A stretch of 35,876 bases of DNA from Diaporthe sp. PMI_573 (taxonomy: Eukaryota > Ascomycota > Sordariomycetes > Diaporthales > Diaporthaceae): contig JAJTUP010000185.1 of the NCBI GenBank assembly GCA_021399435.1, positions 1-35,876 on the forward strand, written 5' to 3'. The position numbers and the translations under genes are program-made. The notes beneath the pieces are model-generated. The model saw nothing but the letters and a program-made list of their open reading frames with translations, was not told where the DNA came from and ran no database searches. This document shows positions 10,367 to 19,081 of this stretch, in pieces. Within the stretch, counting starts at the first letter, position 1. Every line of letters begins with the position of its first letter.

Positions 10367-11335
10367 ATGGCTGAGGAGGTCGCTAAAACGACAGCCCAGG
10401 TGGCACAAGAACTCTCGCAAGCGCGAGAGGAGCTTTCCCAAGTCCGCAACGAGTTAGAGTGCACCCGGCTCCAGCTGGACACCGCGGTGGGCGCTCAAGG
10501 AGCTTCGCCGGCCACCCGGTCATACGCCGAAGCCGCCAGTATGACAACGGTTAGCCCGACCTCTCCGACTTCCTCTCCAGTTCAGGAGGCCAGCCCGGAC
10601 CCAATCTTTTGCACGATCGACATATCCAGGGTGCCTGAGGATCATGCCGCAGGAGCCACACCAACAGCGCTACGTAAGGCCATCGAACAAGAAATGAGAG
10701 CGTCCGGTACCCAACCCAGTTGGCGGTGTGTTGCGGTGACCCGGGACGCAAGAAATACCAACCGCATGAGGGTTAGAGCTAGGAACGAGGAAGAACTTAA
10801 GCGGATTAAGGATATTGTCGAGGCCAGGAAGGTGCCGGGCACGAGGGTCCTTCGTGACCAATTGTACCCAGTCAAGGTCGACAGCATTAACCGTACCGCC
10901 GTGCTCGACCAGGAAGGCACGATCCTTCCTGGAGCACTGGAAGCCCTGGGTCAGGAGAACGAAGTTCAGATTGCTAAAATTGCATGGTTAAGTCGTAAAG
11001 ATATTCCAAAGCTATACGGATCCATGGTGGTATACCTCACTAAAATCAGCGATGCTAGGAGACTACTACAGGAACGCTACTTCCACGCAGCGGGCGAGTC
11101 GGGTTCCACCAGCTTCTTCGAAAGGCGAATCGGACCGATGCAATGCTACAACTGCCAAGAGCTCGGCCATAAAGCATTCTCATGCAGCAAGAACAGGGTA
11201 TGTGCGAGGTGCGCTGCCGAAGGCCACCATCATAGGGAGTGCCAGACGCAGGTACCCAAGTGCGTACCATGTGGAGGACCACACGAGTCCTTTAGCAGAA
11301 ACTGCCCGAAACTCCACCCTCCCCGGCGTGAGTAA
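10367..11335 (+). CDS. LINE ORF1, gag-like nucleic-acid-binding protein with zinc knuckles
   Basis: 322 aa from the first in-frame ATG; the frame is open back to 10241 but without an ATG, so the N-terminus may be truncated. It begins with a coiled-coil-like helix (EEVAKTTAQVAQELSQAREE), has a central RRM/Tnp22-like region, and ends with two canonical CCHC knuckles (CYNCQELGHKAFSC and CARCAAEGHHHREC) plus a third of the form C-x2-C-x3-H-x6-C. In this family ORF1 packages element RNA into ribonucleoprotein particles. ORF2 starts one base after its stop, the usual tight spacing. Confidence 0.85.
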   Translation: MAEEVAKTTAQVAQELSQAREELSQVRNELECTRLQLDTAVGAQGASPATRSYAEAASMTTVSPTSPTSSPVQEASPDPIFCTIDISRVPEDHAAGATPTALRKAIEQEMRASGTQPSWRCVAVTRDARNTNRMRVRARNEEELKRIKDIVEARKVPGTRVLRDQLYPVKVDSINRTAVLDQEGTILPGALEALGQENEVQIAKIAWLSRKDIPKLYGSMVVYLTKISDARRLLQERYFHAAGESGSTSFFERRIGPMQCYNCQELGHKAFSCSKNRVCARCAAEGHHHRECQTQVPKCVPCGGPHESFSRNCPKLHPPRRE

Positions 11336-11336
11336 G

Positions 11337-11532
11337 ATGTTCCAGGTGGTCCAACTTAATGTGAGGAAACAGGGCACAGTACACGACAGCTTGATGAATG
11401 ATGCGGAAATCCAGAATGCAACGGTATTAGCTATCCAGGAGCCCCGGGCACGGAGAATCCAGGGCCGGCTTTTGACGACCCCTATGGGACACCACAAATG
11501 GACCAAGATGGTCCCTACGACATGGAGGGAAA
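11337..11532 (+). pseudogene. LINE ORF2, N-terminal endonuclease fragment only
   Basis: The ATG at 11337 opens MFQVVQLNVRKQG, the typical start of a fungal LINE AP-endonuclease (EEP) domain. The LAIQEP motif carries its conserved Glu. Only 65 codons remain before the sequence changes to PKS-derived DNA at 11533. By chance the frame stays open through the inverted repeat to 11882, giving a chimeric ORF that is unlikely to be functional. Confidence 0.8.
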
Positions 11533-12001
11533 TCAACTCTCCGTCAAGCGTGACCATCTCAGGGGACGAAGACGCTCTTGCCGAGCTCGAGCTGGTACTG
11601 GATGATGAGAAGAAATTTCATCGGAGACTGAGAGTTGACAAGGCGTACCACTCACCTCAGATGTTGCCCTGTGTGGAGCCGTATATGACGTCCCTCCGGC
11701 ACTCTGGTGTTATTCCGCTGACACCTAACGCAAGCGCCCCTACCTGGCATTCCATCATGAACAGTATTGTCGTAAACGCTGGAATGCCAGGTAGGGGCGC
11801 TTGCGTTAGGTGTCAGCGGAATAACACCAGAGTGCCGGAGGGACGTCATATACGGCTCCACACAGGGCAACATCTGAGGTGAGTGGTACGCCTTGTCAAC
11901 TCTCAGTCTCCGATGAAATTTCTTCTCATCATCCAGTACCAGCTCGAGCTCGGCAAGAGCGTCTTCGTCCCCTGAGATGGTCACGCTTGACGGAGAGTTG
12001 A
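11533..12001. repeat. Perfect 222-bp inverted repeat with 25-bp spacer (PKS fold-back)
   Basis: The left arm 11533-11754 and right arm 11780-12001 are exact reverse complements wherever I compared them, separated by 11755-11779. The right arm plus spacer continue the minus-strand PKS fragment; the left arm is an inverted extra copy lying against the LINE. A transcript across it would fold into a 222-bp hairpin with a 25-nt loop. Confidence 0.95.
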
Positions 12002-12180
12002 CTGCTGCAAGGACGACGTGGCCGGCGAAGACCCTGTCCGCACATAGCTCGGCGGCATCCTCACTTGTGGTCCCGACTGCCAACATGGCTCCTCTGCTGG
12101 CTCGATTTGCATGAAGCCCCCTGAAATAGGCGACATAAAGGGCATCTCGATCAGAGAGAAAGACAGTGTCAACCCCTTGA
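11755..12180 (-). pseudogene. Type I polyketide synthase acyltransferase (AT) domain fragment
   Basis: About 140 codons on the minus strand match the second half of a fungal PKS AT domain: SDRDALYVAYFRGLHANRA, RGAMLAVG, AAVNSPSSVTISGD, the DDEKKFHRRLRVDKAYHS block with the catalytic-type His, and TWHSSVY. The N-terminal GHSxGE active-site block, all other PKS domains and introns are missing. Upstream it joins the C-terminus of the hAT transposase in frame; downstream it runs into its own inverted copy. Living PKSs use AT to load malonyl units; this piece cannot do so alone. It implies a full-length PKS source elsewhere now or in the past. Confidence 0.88.
12173..12180. repeat. 8-bp target-site duplication, left copy
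   Basis: CCCCTTGA directly precedes the left terminal repeat of the hAT element and is repeated exactly at 13352-13359. Eight base pairs is the hAT signature length. Confidence 0.95.
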
Positions 12181-13351
12181 CAGTGATGTTATTGGATTGG
12201 AGGCAATTTGGATTGGACTGGATTTGTCGGAAAATGGCTGGACTGGATTTGGGTTTCTCGAAGATTTGGACTGGATTGGATTGATTGGCAACCAGCTCCT
12301 GGAGCTCCAATGGTCTAACCTGATAAGGCAAGAGCTAAGCCTAATTGAGTGGTCATGAGGAGTCTCCCGTCGCAGCTGCCGTCGCAGACCACGACACGAC
12401 GCGCGAACTATCGTTCCGCTATTGGGTTAACATCCAACGCGTGCAGATTGCTACGCTATTAAAAGCACGGAGGCAAACGCGTCGCTCGCGACTTCAGCAG
12501 TCCTTCTACTGTGGCAGACGTGTCTGAACAGTCCACTCACCAGCTACACCATGGCCACTATCTCCAGCTATTTCGGTGCTGCCAGCGGTCGCCGTCCTGA
12601 TTCTGACAGAGTTATTCTTGCTCCAACATATATTAGTCCTCGCCCAAACGACCCCGACGGAACCCTGATCGAACCCGACGAATTCAAGCTGAATGGGAAG
12701 CAATATGTACGCTACTCTGTTGTGGCAAAGTCCCAAAAGCACACCAAGAAAAGGACATCAGTCGTCTGGCAGTATGGTGAAGACATACAACTCAAGCAGG
12801 ACCCGACGAAGAGGTTCTGGTACTGTTATCTGTGCGAACAGCAGCAGCGCCAACAGGGACTTCCTATTTCCGGCAAGGGCAATTGTACTACCTTAAACCA
12901 CCTGGAATCGAAACACCAAATCATCGCTCACGGCTCCGGATGGACGTCATTGAAGCCAGCAAGTGCTTACGAGCTTGGTATGGTCGCCCGGAGCAGAAGG
13001 CATTTGATGACTCTGCCATCGGTTTGATGGAGGGTGAGGCAGGGAGTACAGTTGGGGCGGATGGGCTGGGTGAGGGAGAGGAAGGCGGCGAAGATGATGG
13101 AAGCGAGAAGAACATACTGGAGACGCAAGTTGCTAGAGAACATGAGCTCCGTAGTTAGGTGGTGTCATAACCCAAGGACAAGAACAGTTCTACTCCAAGT
13201 CTGCTTATTCAGCGGCTCATTGATTGTCCCAAAAGGGTAAAAATATGAACTGGATCGGTTCTGGATATCCTGGAGGCTGCCTGTCCCCACGTCTGGACTG
13301 GATTGGATCGAGGCTCGGATCCAGCTCCAATCCAATCCAATAACATCACTG
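12181..13351 (+). mobile_element. hAT deletion derivative, 1171 bp, with intact terminal repeats
   Basis: Ends are exact 21-bp terminal inverted repeats (12181-12201 and 13331-13351) beginning CAGTGATGTTATTGGATT, followed by GGATTGGA/GGACTGGA subterminal repeats. Flanks carry the 8-bp duplication CCCCTTGA. Only the N-terminal part of a transposase remains inside, so it is non-autonomous. The identical ends and target duplications suggest a fairly recent insertion. It landed at the junction between the larger hAT gene and the PKS fragment. Confidence 0.96.
12551..13027 (+). pseudogene. N-terminal remnant of a hAT transposase (BED zinc finger)
   Basis: The ATG at 12551 starts MATISSYFGAAS. Residues 60-125 contain the fungal hAT N-terminal block SVVWQYGEDIQL and a BED-type finger (YCYLCE, then LNHLESKH). 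Similarity is lost soon after, and the RNase H-like catalytic core and C-terminal dimerisation region are missing, as expected for an internal-deletion derivative. It might still bind DNA, but no transposition activity is possible from this ORF alone. Confidence 0.75.
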
Positions 13352-13359
13352 CCCCTTGA
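13352..13359. repeat. 8-bp target-site duplication, right copy
   Basis: CCCCTTGA, identical to 12173-12180, directly follows the right terminal repeat of the 1171-bp hAT element. Confidence 0.95.
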
Positions 13360-15472
13360 GCTTCTTCTACTTTGAGCAGCGTCTCCAGCCAGCCGTCGTC
13401 TGTCAACACCTCGTCTAAACTCTCCATAAGGCCGGCGCGTAGCCACGATCGTAAGACCTGGATAAGCCCTATCGTACTCGCGTCGAGCCGGCTGCGCAAG
13501 GACGTCGCCATCAACCCAACGGCGGAAAAAAGCCTCTCGCATTCTGCGCTCATGGCCGGCACTGTCATGACGTCCAGGGCCATCCGTGATAAACGAGGGT
13601 AATCTGTCGCCTTACTGATCCAGTACTGAAGCGGATCTTCGATATCTGAGTCGGTAGCGCTCACATCTAACTGCCAACGGGCGTACATCCATCGTGGGCT
13701 GGTTAGGTGCTAATGGCGATGGTCTGGGTGAGTGAGTTCGCCGATTAGCCTCACGATAGATGTCGAAGGATGATAACTTCGTCTTGCGCTTCTTGGCCAC
13801 AGGGACCTCGTCTGCGGTTACTTTTAGCTGTAACTCGCGGTATTCAGAGACCCAGAGGCTCTGAACAAGCTCCCTTGCTTCGTCAATCCAGTCTGGATGC
13901 TCCTCCTTCCAAACGTCTTCGAAGTATCCCCATCGCAGTGCTGGGTTTAAGGCAGTGGCGTCGTAATAAACAGGCGACTCTTTGAGGTACCTGTAATACT
14001 TATCAAGCTTTGCCCAGCCTAAATTCACATTGACAGCGAAGTGCTCAGGCTCTGGGTAGTCCTTGATAAGTGCGTTCGCCATTTCTAGCTTGCCAAGTAA
14101 GAATTCGAAAGCCTCGAGCACATCCGTCATACGGCCAAACGCCTCGTTGGTACCAAACCGGCGTTTGCGGACTTGACCATCGCCTTGAAGGACCTTGATC
14201 ACAACGTGAAAGTCGTCGAGGATACCGTCAAAGGCTCGGAGGACCTCCCAGTCGTTGTCGAGGATGACTTCGAGCGGACGGAGCTTCTGAACCTCAGGAT
14301 CAGTAGATGCATCGATAGAGTCTTGTTGCAACTGCTTGAGCAAGCTGGTCAATACATCTGATCGATGCACCCATACAACCCAGTTGTGAACCTTTCCAAC
14401 GGGGCCTTTCTTCATCCATTCGTCGTGCGCCGCGCGCGCCAATAGCTCTCCTTTCTCGATAGATTCGTCAAATGCCTCAACGTCCTTTCCAAACAGTAGA
14501 GCTTTTACCACCAGGTTAATGATATGCCCAACGCAGCGGGCGCGGCGATGGAGATGGTTGAAGCCGAGTTGACCGCCGATAATTGCCATGGCAGTATCGT
14601 TATTACCCGCGTTGTCAAGTGTAAAATATCCGACCTTATCTTCTAGATCGAAAAAGCGAATGACGTCGAGCATCTCAGTAGCAATGTGTTCGCCGGTATG
14701 GCGATTGATCAACTCTGGCAAACCAAGCACGACCTTCTGGGGTTGATTGCTGCTATCTCGATATACCGCCGTTATCCCGTATAGAGTATGGCGATTCCTC
14801 GTCCTTGCGCCGTCGAAAGCGATATGAACCTGGCCAGGTGCTGCCCGCAAGGCCTCTTTCACTCCGTCCTTGTGTGCCTCGAGCTGTCGTACAGCTATTC
14901 GCCGTATCGTCTGCCTCGAGATATGGGCGTCTCTGACTGCAACTGATGGGTTTAGGTATTCGAAAATAGAACGCAATCGAGGAATTTCCGCCTGACGGAA
15001 GGAGAGGTTGGAATCGACAATCCAGTTGACAAAGAGCCTCTGAAAGTGCCCGCGATCGAAGTGTTTGATCATACTGTTGGCGATGGCTTGTTCTTTTGGA
15101 TCATGCCGGTTGAGTTGCCAGAAGTCCGATGCAGAGGCAAATACTCGCTTCCCTCCCTTCTTGGTTGACGGCGCTATCCGTTTCCCCGTTGGATCCCAGT
15201 TACCGTGGGCCTTCCACAGGTGGTTTTCTGCGTTTTGGGTGCCCTTGTACTCATAGGAAGCCGGCCCGAGACTCTTTCTTGCGGATACATGGCACACAGA
15301 CCCATTTTCGCTCGGTAGTCGACTGTATGTCCAGCCCGTAGTCCCACACCCAAGACCGCGTCTCGTTGTTTCTCTCCGAGAACAAGAAACCCTTGAAGAT
15401 CTTGAAGACGTGGCTCTCTTCTTCGGCAGTCAGGTTCCCAGGTGTTAATGTAGTCGGTACGTCATGGGCCAT
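13352..15472 (-). pseudogene. Large hAT-family transposase gene, two frameshifts, 3' end joined to PKS
   Basis: Starting at the ATG at 15472, the product shows a BED-like N-terminus (SWVWDYGLDI, CVPCIRKK), the RNase H-fold core (HIAFDGARTRNRHT, FTLDNAGNNDTAM, CVGHIINLVVKALLFG) and the C-terminal dimerisation block (DPLQYWISKATDYPRLSRMA, VPAMSAECERLFSAVGL). A one-base shift near 15258-15262 moves the frame after KKESRAG, and a second near 13685-13690 separates NQPTMD from YARWQLDV; no intron with matching phase explains either. Near its C-terminus (LLKVEEAQG) the gene runs into the PKS fragment. The left terminal repeat is gone. A right end at about 15686 (CAGGGGTTTCTCC read on the minus strand) is possible. 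Confidence 0.85.
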
Positions 15473-15690
15473 TTTCGACGTAGTAGCTGGTAATGGTATT
15501 AATTGTCTTTCCTTTACACAGGAATCTTTCGACGGCGCGTTTACTTGACGCGTCGCTGGGTGACGATTGTATTGTTATTGTTACTACATGTTAAGAAATA
15601 TAGCATTCTATATAGTCTTCCACGCTTAGGAGTATCAAGAGCTAACAGCTTATGACCCAATTTTGGTCGCGGGGAGAAACCCCTGTCTAG

Positions 15691-15781
15691 CGTCAACGCC
15701 AATCAACGGTTTCAATATATTGACGGCTTCTCGTGGATTGATTGATTAGATAAGCGGTGGTTCCGTTGATTGACGTTGACG
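15691..15781. repeat. 91-bp hairpin-like inverted repeat (possible MITE or foldback)
   Basis: Arms 15691-15709 and 15763-15781 match at 18 of 19 positions as reverse complements (CGTCAACGCCAATCAACGG). The loop is AT-rich with repeated GATTGATT. It starts a few bases outside the presumed right end of the large hAT element. GATTGATT-type runs also occur near 35571-35600. Confidence 0.6.
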
Positions 15782-15908
15782 TTGATTGATGGTCCACCCT
15801 GCCCAGATACGCATATCCACCCGAGTCTCTGGCTCTGCCACCTTACCACAAAGAATCCCGTGGACATCAAAGGAGGCCTCCGCCCGTGTGAACAACATCT
15901 GGTGCATT

Positions 15909-16201
15909 CTAGACGTTCGTTAGTTGTTGTGTGATACCTGCTTCCAGCAAGATTCGTCGCTTCTTTTGTGGCAGGCTTCCACGTGGCTCATGCCCCAGGG
16001 CAGCGAGTATCCGGTTGGCATTCGCCACTGTGCAAAGAATTAGGTAAGCTCCCTGACCCCGTAATTTCTGTACAATAAAAACGTACTATTAAGTGCTTGA
16101 ATGCCGTCTACTGTCTCAGGGAAATCGTGGATCGGTTCATTAGTCGTAACATCATGAAGGACCTCGAGGCGTACTGGTGTCTTTAAGGTGTTATTGCACA
16201 T
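15909..16201 (-). CDS. Small spliced gene, unrecognised (77 aa)
   Basis: Exons read leftward from the ATG at 16201: 16201-16087 and 16027-15909. The 59-nt intron has GTACGT, a CTAAT branch site and GCACAG, and phase is kept across it. The product begins MCNNTLKTPVRLEVLHDV and contains DFPETVDGIQALN before the splice and NANRILAALGHEPRGSLPQKK after it, followed by a basic helix. The FP-x-TV-x2-I-x2-L ... RIL-x2-LG pattern looks like a small helical motif in fungal hypothetical proteins, but I cannot name it. Just after the stop, another frame (15908 to about 15746) is open with MLFTRAEASFDVHGILCG, which may be a further exon or a frameshifted tail. The gene is short for any known enzyme. Confidence 0.55.
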
Positions 16202-16320
16202 GCGTGAGAGGGAGTTGGTATGCCTATTGCATGTTATTACTTTCAGCAGATCAGGCGGCCCGGGACCCCTTTACCGCGAAGCCGAAGAAGGTCACGGCGA
16301 CGAAGGGACGGCCTCGCGAG

Positions 16321-16676
16321 ATGGCGACGTTTGCAATAGGTGAAGATGGCCTCTTCGCAGGGCGTGCCCACGCCATAATGGGCAAGTTGACATCCTCTAC
16401 AACTACGAGTTTAGGCAGCAAGGTTGGTGATAAGACGAGGGCGACGACAGCGTCAGTACAGAGGGTAAATTCAGCGTGGGAGCACAACGATACGACCCTC
16501 CGGTCGCTAGATGAAGAGGACCGACGGCCAGTAAGAGCGAAGCGACGATCTAGGCCGGCGTCGTCGGCGCCGGCAGCGCTTGTGGGTATACCCTCAAGCT
16601 CAAGGCAACCGGCTAAGAGGCAGCGGACGGGGGGCCGGCAGACTGTCAACCGCCTGCCCTGCGTAGACCTGACGTT

Positions 16677-16707
<31 letters not shown>

Positions 16708-16842
16708 GTGTCAACACCAAGGAAACGCAGAGTTCAATCTACTGTGGGGGTACTGGCGAGGAAGCCGATTACCCAAGCGACTTCTCGAGCGACGGGCCGA
16801 GCGATTTACGTAGACTTTGACTTCGTCGCTGAACGTACTTAA
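16321..16842 (+). CDS. Hypothetical Ser/Thr/Arg-rich protein
   Basis: An open frame with ATG at 16321 encodes 173 aa and could extend upstream to 16177. The composition is low-complexity and basic (RRPVRAKRRSRPASSAPA, RQPAKRQRTGGRQ) with a short (TTA)-type Thr/Ala repeat from an ACGGCG DNA repeat near 16680-16706. Two basic clusters could be nuclear localisation signals. No domain is recognised. It diverges from the small spliced gene at 15909-16201. It may be a real nuclear protein or a GC-rich chance ORF. Confidence 0.4.
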
Positions 16843-17368
16843 TTAGCCCTAATTACGCTTGTTTTAGCTAATCGACTTAATTGGGCCGAATTTTGCTTAT
16901 TTGGTGCTCTGGAGCGTCTGGGAATAGCTTCATCGTATTTCATGGCGTAGCATGATGACCAGTGTTGGGACATTTTTTTTTAGTATGGCGAATAGCTTTA
17001 CTTTTACCAGTGAAAGCCAGTCTGTCCTCTCCGCCTCAGCACCCTTGCCATCTTCACATGCCAACAAGCTACCGGATATCAGGGAAAGGAAAGGGGAAAA
17101 CAGCCTCCCTCAATTTGATTCGGGGATGGCTATATTGTGGTGGTGCGGGAGTTGGCCGGTACATCAAGACACCAATCAAGTCTTGGGGAGGCCAGGAATC
17201 TGGTGCTCTTCTCAACAATGACGCGCAAAGAATAAAATTATCGAAGGAGCAGTCTCCAAAGGTCAAGACATGAAATGTCTCATCAAGGTCCTCACTTCCT
17301 CTAATTAACCCACAATCCAAATAACATATGCAATCTCCCTGACCGTGTTAACAGTGCCAATAACGAGG
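16843..17368. other. Intergenic, no gene supported
   Basis: AT-rich after 16843 with several AATTA/TTAATT motifs. A plus-strand frame at about 17070-17270 (GRYIKTPIKSWGGQ) looks slightly coding but has no start, domain or splice context that I can support. Confidence 0.4.
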
Positions 17369-17622
17369 TCAAATATCGTATGGCATAAACATGCCGGGAG
17401 GGGTGCGACTCATGCCACCATGCTCGGCGGTCAAGCTGTCTGCAGAAGTCCGACGGTGCAAATCAAGATCTTCGAAACTCTCAGAGTCGTACCAGCCTGA
17501 GTCTACATCAAAGCATCCATCATATCCTCATCCTCGTCTTCGCCGAAGAACCTAGTCAATATCTTGGATGGATGAAGCGCCTCTCGTGATGAGGATTGCG
17601 GCACAATAGGATTCGGATGATA
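17369..17622 (-). pseudogene. C-terminal fragment of an unidentified conserved protein, one frameshift
   Basis: Two short frames join on the minus strand. The first (from about 17622) contains PIVPQSSSREALHPSKIL and RFFGEDEDED; the second, ending at a stop at 17369-17371, contains GCFDVDSGWYDSESFEDL and then AEHGGMSRTPPGMFMPYDI. An acidic linker followed by a compact conserved tail is a normal protein pattern, and the composition is far from random. The frame changes within 17519-17535 without an intron. No upstream exons were found, so it is either a truncated pseudogene or a last exon. Family not recognised. Confidence 0.45.
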
Positions 17623-18561
17623 TCAGTGTTGTGGTTTACCCCTCATTAGTCGTATGAATGGCTTAAATCTCTAGAGTTTGGCTGGTTAAATATTGCAACT
17701 GACTAGCCAAGTCTATTTTGGTGTGTGCCGCTTCCAGTGCGGTTGACATCGTTAGGAAGCTTCGTGAGACAAGCGAGGGTGTGTTCCGCATCTCTCAAAC
17801 GCAAGTGGCAGAGCCTGAGACGGCCAATCATTCTCGGCGCCTGACAGGGCGCGGGGCATGCTTGTTGATCTAATGGGGCAGTGTTCCTGTCAGCCCCTCG
17901 GTCTTATTGGATCTTTAACCTGAAGTGCGAAGCAGCTGGAAGCATCATGGAGTGGTACATGGAGTCCATTGCCTAATCAGTCGTGCCCCCCGGACGTGTG
18001 TTTGACTTGATGATTGAGTGGTTGATAGAGTGAAAATGAATGACGCGTTAATGACGGCAAGGTAAGGGTGCTTGCCCGACACTGGAACTGGCATCTCATG
18101 TTCGAATTGGTTCCTGAAAATTGACAGGGATAGCGTATCAATATTGGGCCCAACCCCGGTTTGAGGATACAAGGGTGCCAGGCTGTTTGATAAGAGCTCT
18201 TATCGCTTTTGCGACACATGGTCGAGCAAGTCATCAATTGACGCCTGAAAAAGACAATAAAATCGGTTCACAGTGCTGCATTATGAGAAGGGTAAGTCTA
18301 TGAGATGCGTGGTATTTTCGCTTTCAATTGATATAATTTTATTGATCGATATTGCTGTTGATTTTTTTTGTAAAATATTGTCAGATTATCACCCTTTTTA
18401 GGTATATGGGACGTGTAATTATGGTCCAATTGATGGGGTGGTCACTGTGTGTATTGTGATGATGTCTTGTCTAGGTTCTCTAGCGCGACCCCTCCCGTTG
18501 GGGGCTGGTTTTGTCGTGACGGACATATTGATGCCTCAGGCACACACCTCTTGGCTACCCG
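17623..18561. other. Intergenic, no gene supported
   Basis: Both strands lack coding-like frames. 18305-18420 is strongly AT-rich. No terminal repeats or duplicated motifs were identified. Confidence 0.5.
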
Positions 18562-19049
18562 TCACATCTGACAAATATATTCCTCGCCAGGGTGATTATG
18601 GAAGAACCGTACGAAACGAAAATAGCTTAGCGCAAAGGCCCTCTGGGGTGTGTCCCCCCGGGCGAAATAAAATCCATCCATATATTCCTCGCCACCATTT
18701 GCATCTTGAAAACCATCGCCCAACCCTACCCCGAAAACCAGGATTGATGATTGATGATTGCTGCGGCCAATATCCATGCGACCAATCCACCCGGCCAACT
18801 GCAGAGAGTTGATGTCATTCTGACCCCAAAATTCACCAACTATGACGGCATTTCCAAATCGGTGAAGTGGGGTAAGATGGCCCTCATTGTTCTCAAATTG
18901 CGAGGCCGACAGGGCCACCTGTACACCACCGCGCCACTCCCCCCAGGTCGTCTCTTCTCAGCCCTGCTTCCGCGAGGCTCATGAAATATGAATCTCATTT
19001 TAGCGGCTCCATTTTCGAGCCACACACGATCATCCGAGTTTCCTTCCAC
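18562..19049 (-). other. Two abutting minus-strand ORF pieces, doubtful gene
   Basis: Frame 19049-18840 (GNSDDRVWLENGAAKMRFIF) and frame 18918-18562 (LSASQFENNEGHLTPLHRFGN, then VIVGEFWGQNDINSLQLAG) overlap in different phases. Both have a protein-like composition, and together they could be a decayed or spliced gene divergent from the coiled-coil gene at 19082. No domain, ATG or convincing intron supports this. A repeated ATATATTCCTCGCC motif occurs near 18576 and 18680. Confidence 0.25.
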
Positions 19050-19081
19050 GGAATCGGTCCCAGCTATCCTATATATTTAAC

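Larger units (their letters stand above)
10241..11532 (+). mobile_element. Non-LTR (LINE, Tad-like) retrotransposon fragment, 3' part missing
   Basis: The segment carries a gag-like ORF1 followed by the first 65 codons of an endonuclease-reverse transcriptase ORF2. It stops abruptly at 11532, where the PKS inverted repeat begins. Reverse transcriptase, RNase H and the 3' tail are absent. LINE copies usually lose their 5' end, so loss of the 3' part points to a later rearrangement rather than incomplete reverse transcription. The left boundary is uncertain; 10241 marks where the ORF1 frame opens. Confidence 0.75.

Noticed and set aside
11052..11882. A 276-residue plus-strand protein
   Set aside because: It is a composite of a LINE ORF1 shadow, the ORF2 start and an inverted PKS arm; the open frame is coincidental.
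13685..13760. An intron explaining the second frame break of the large hAT gene
   Set aside because: The GTGAGG...CTAACCAG candidate (56 nt) and shorter options give the wrong phase, so a true frameshift is more likely.
16680..16706. ACGGCG short tandem repeat as a regulatory or satellite feature
   Set aside because: It is a three-unit, in-frame low-complexity stretch of the hypothetical ORF; too short to mean more.
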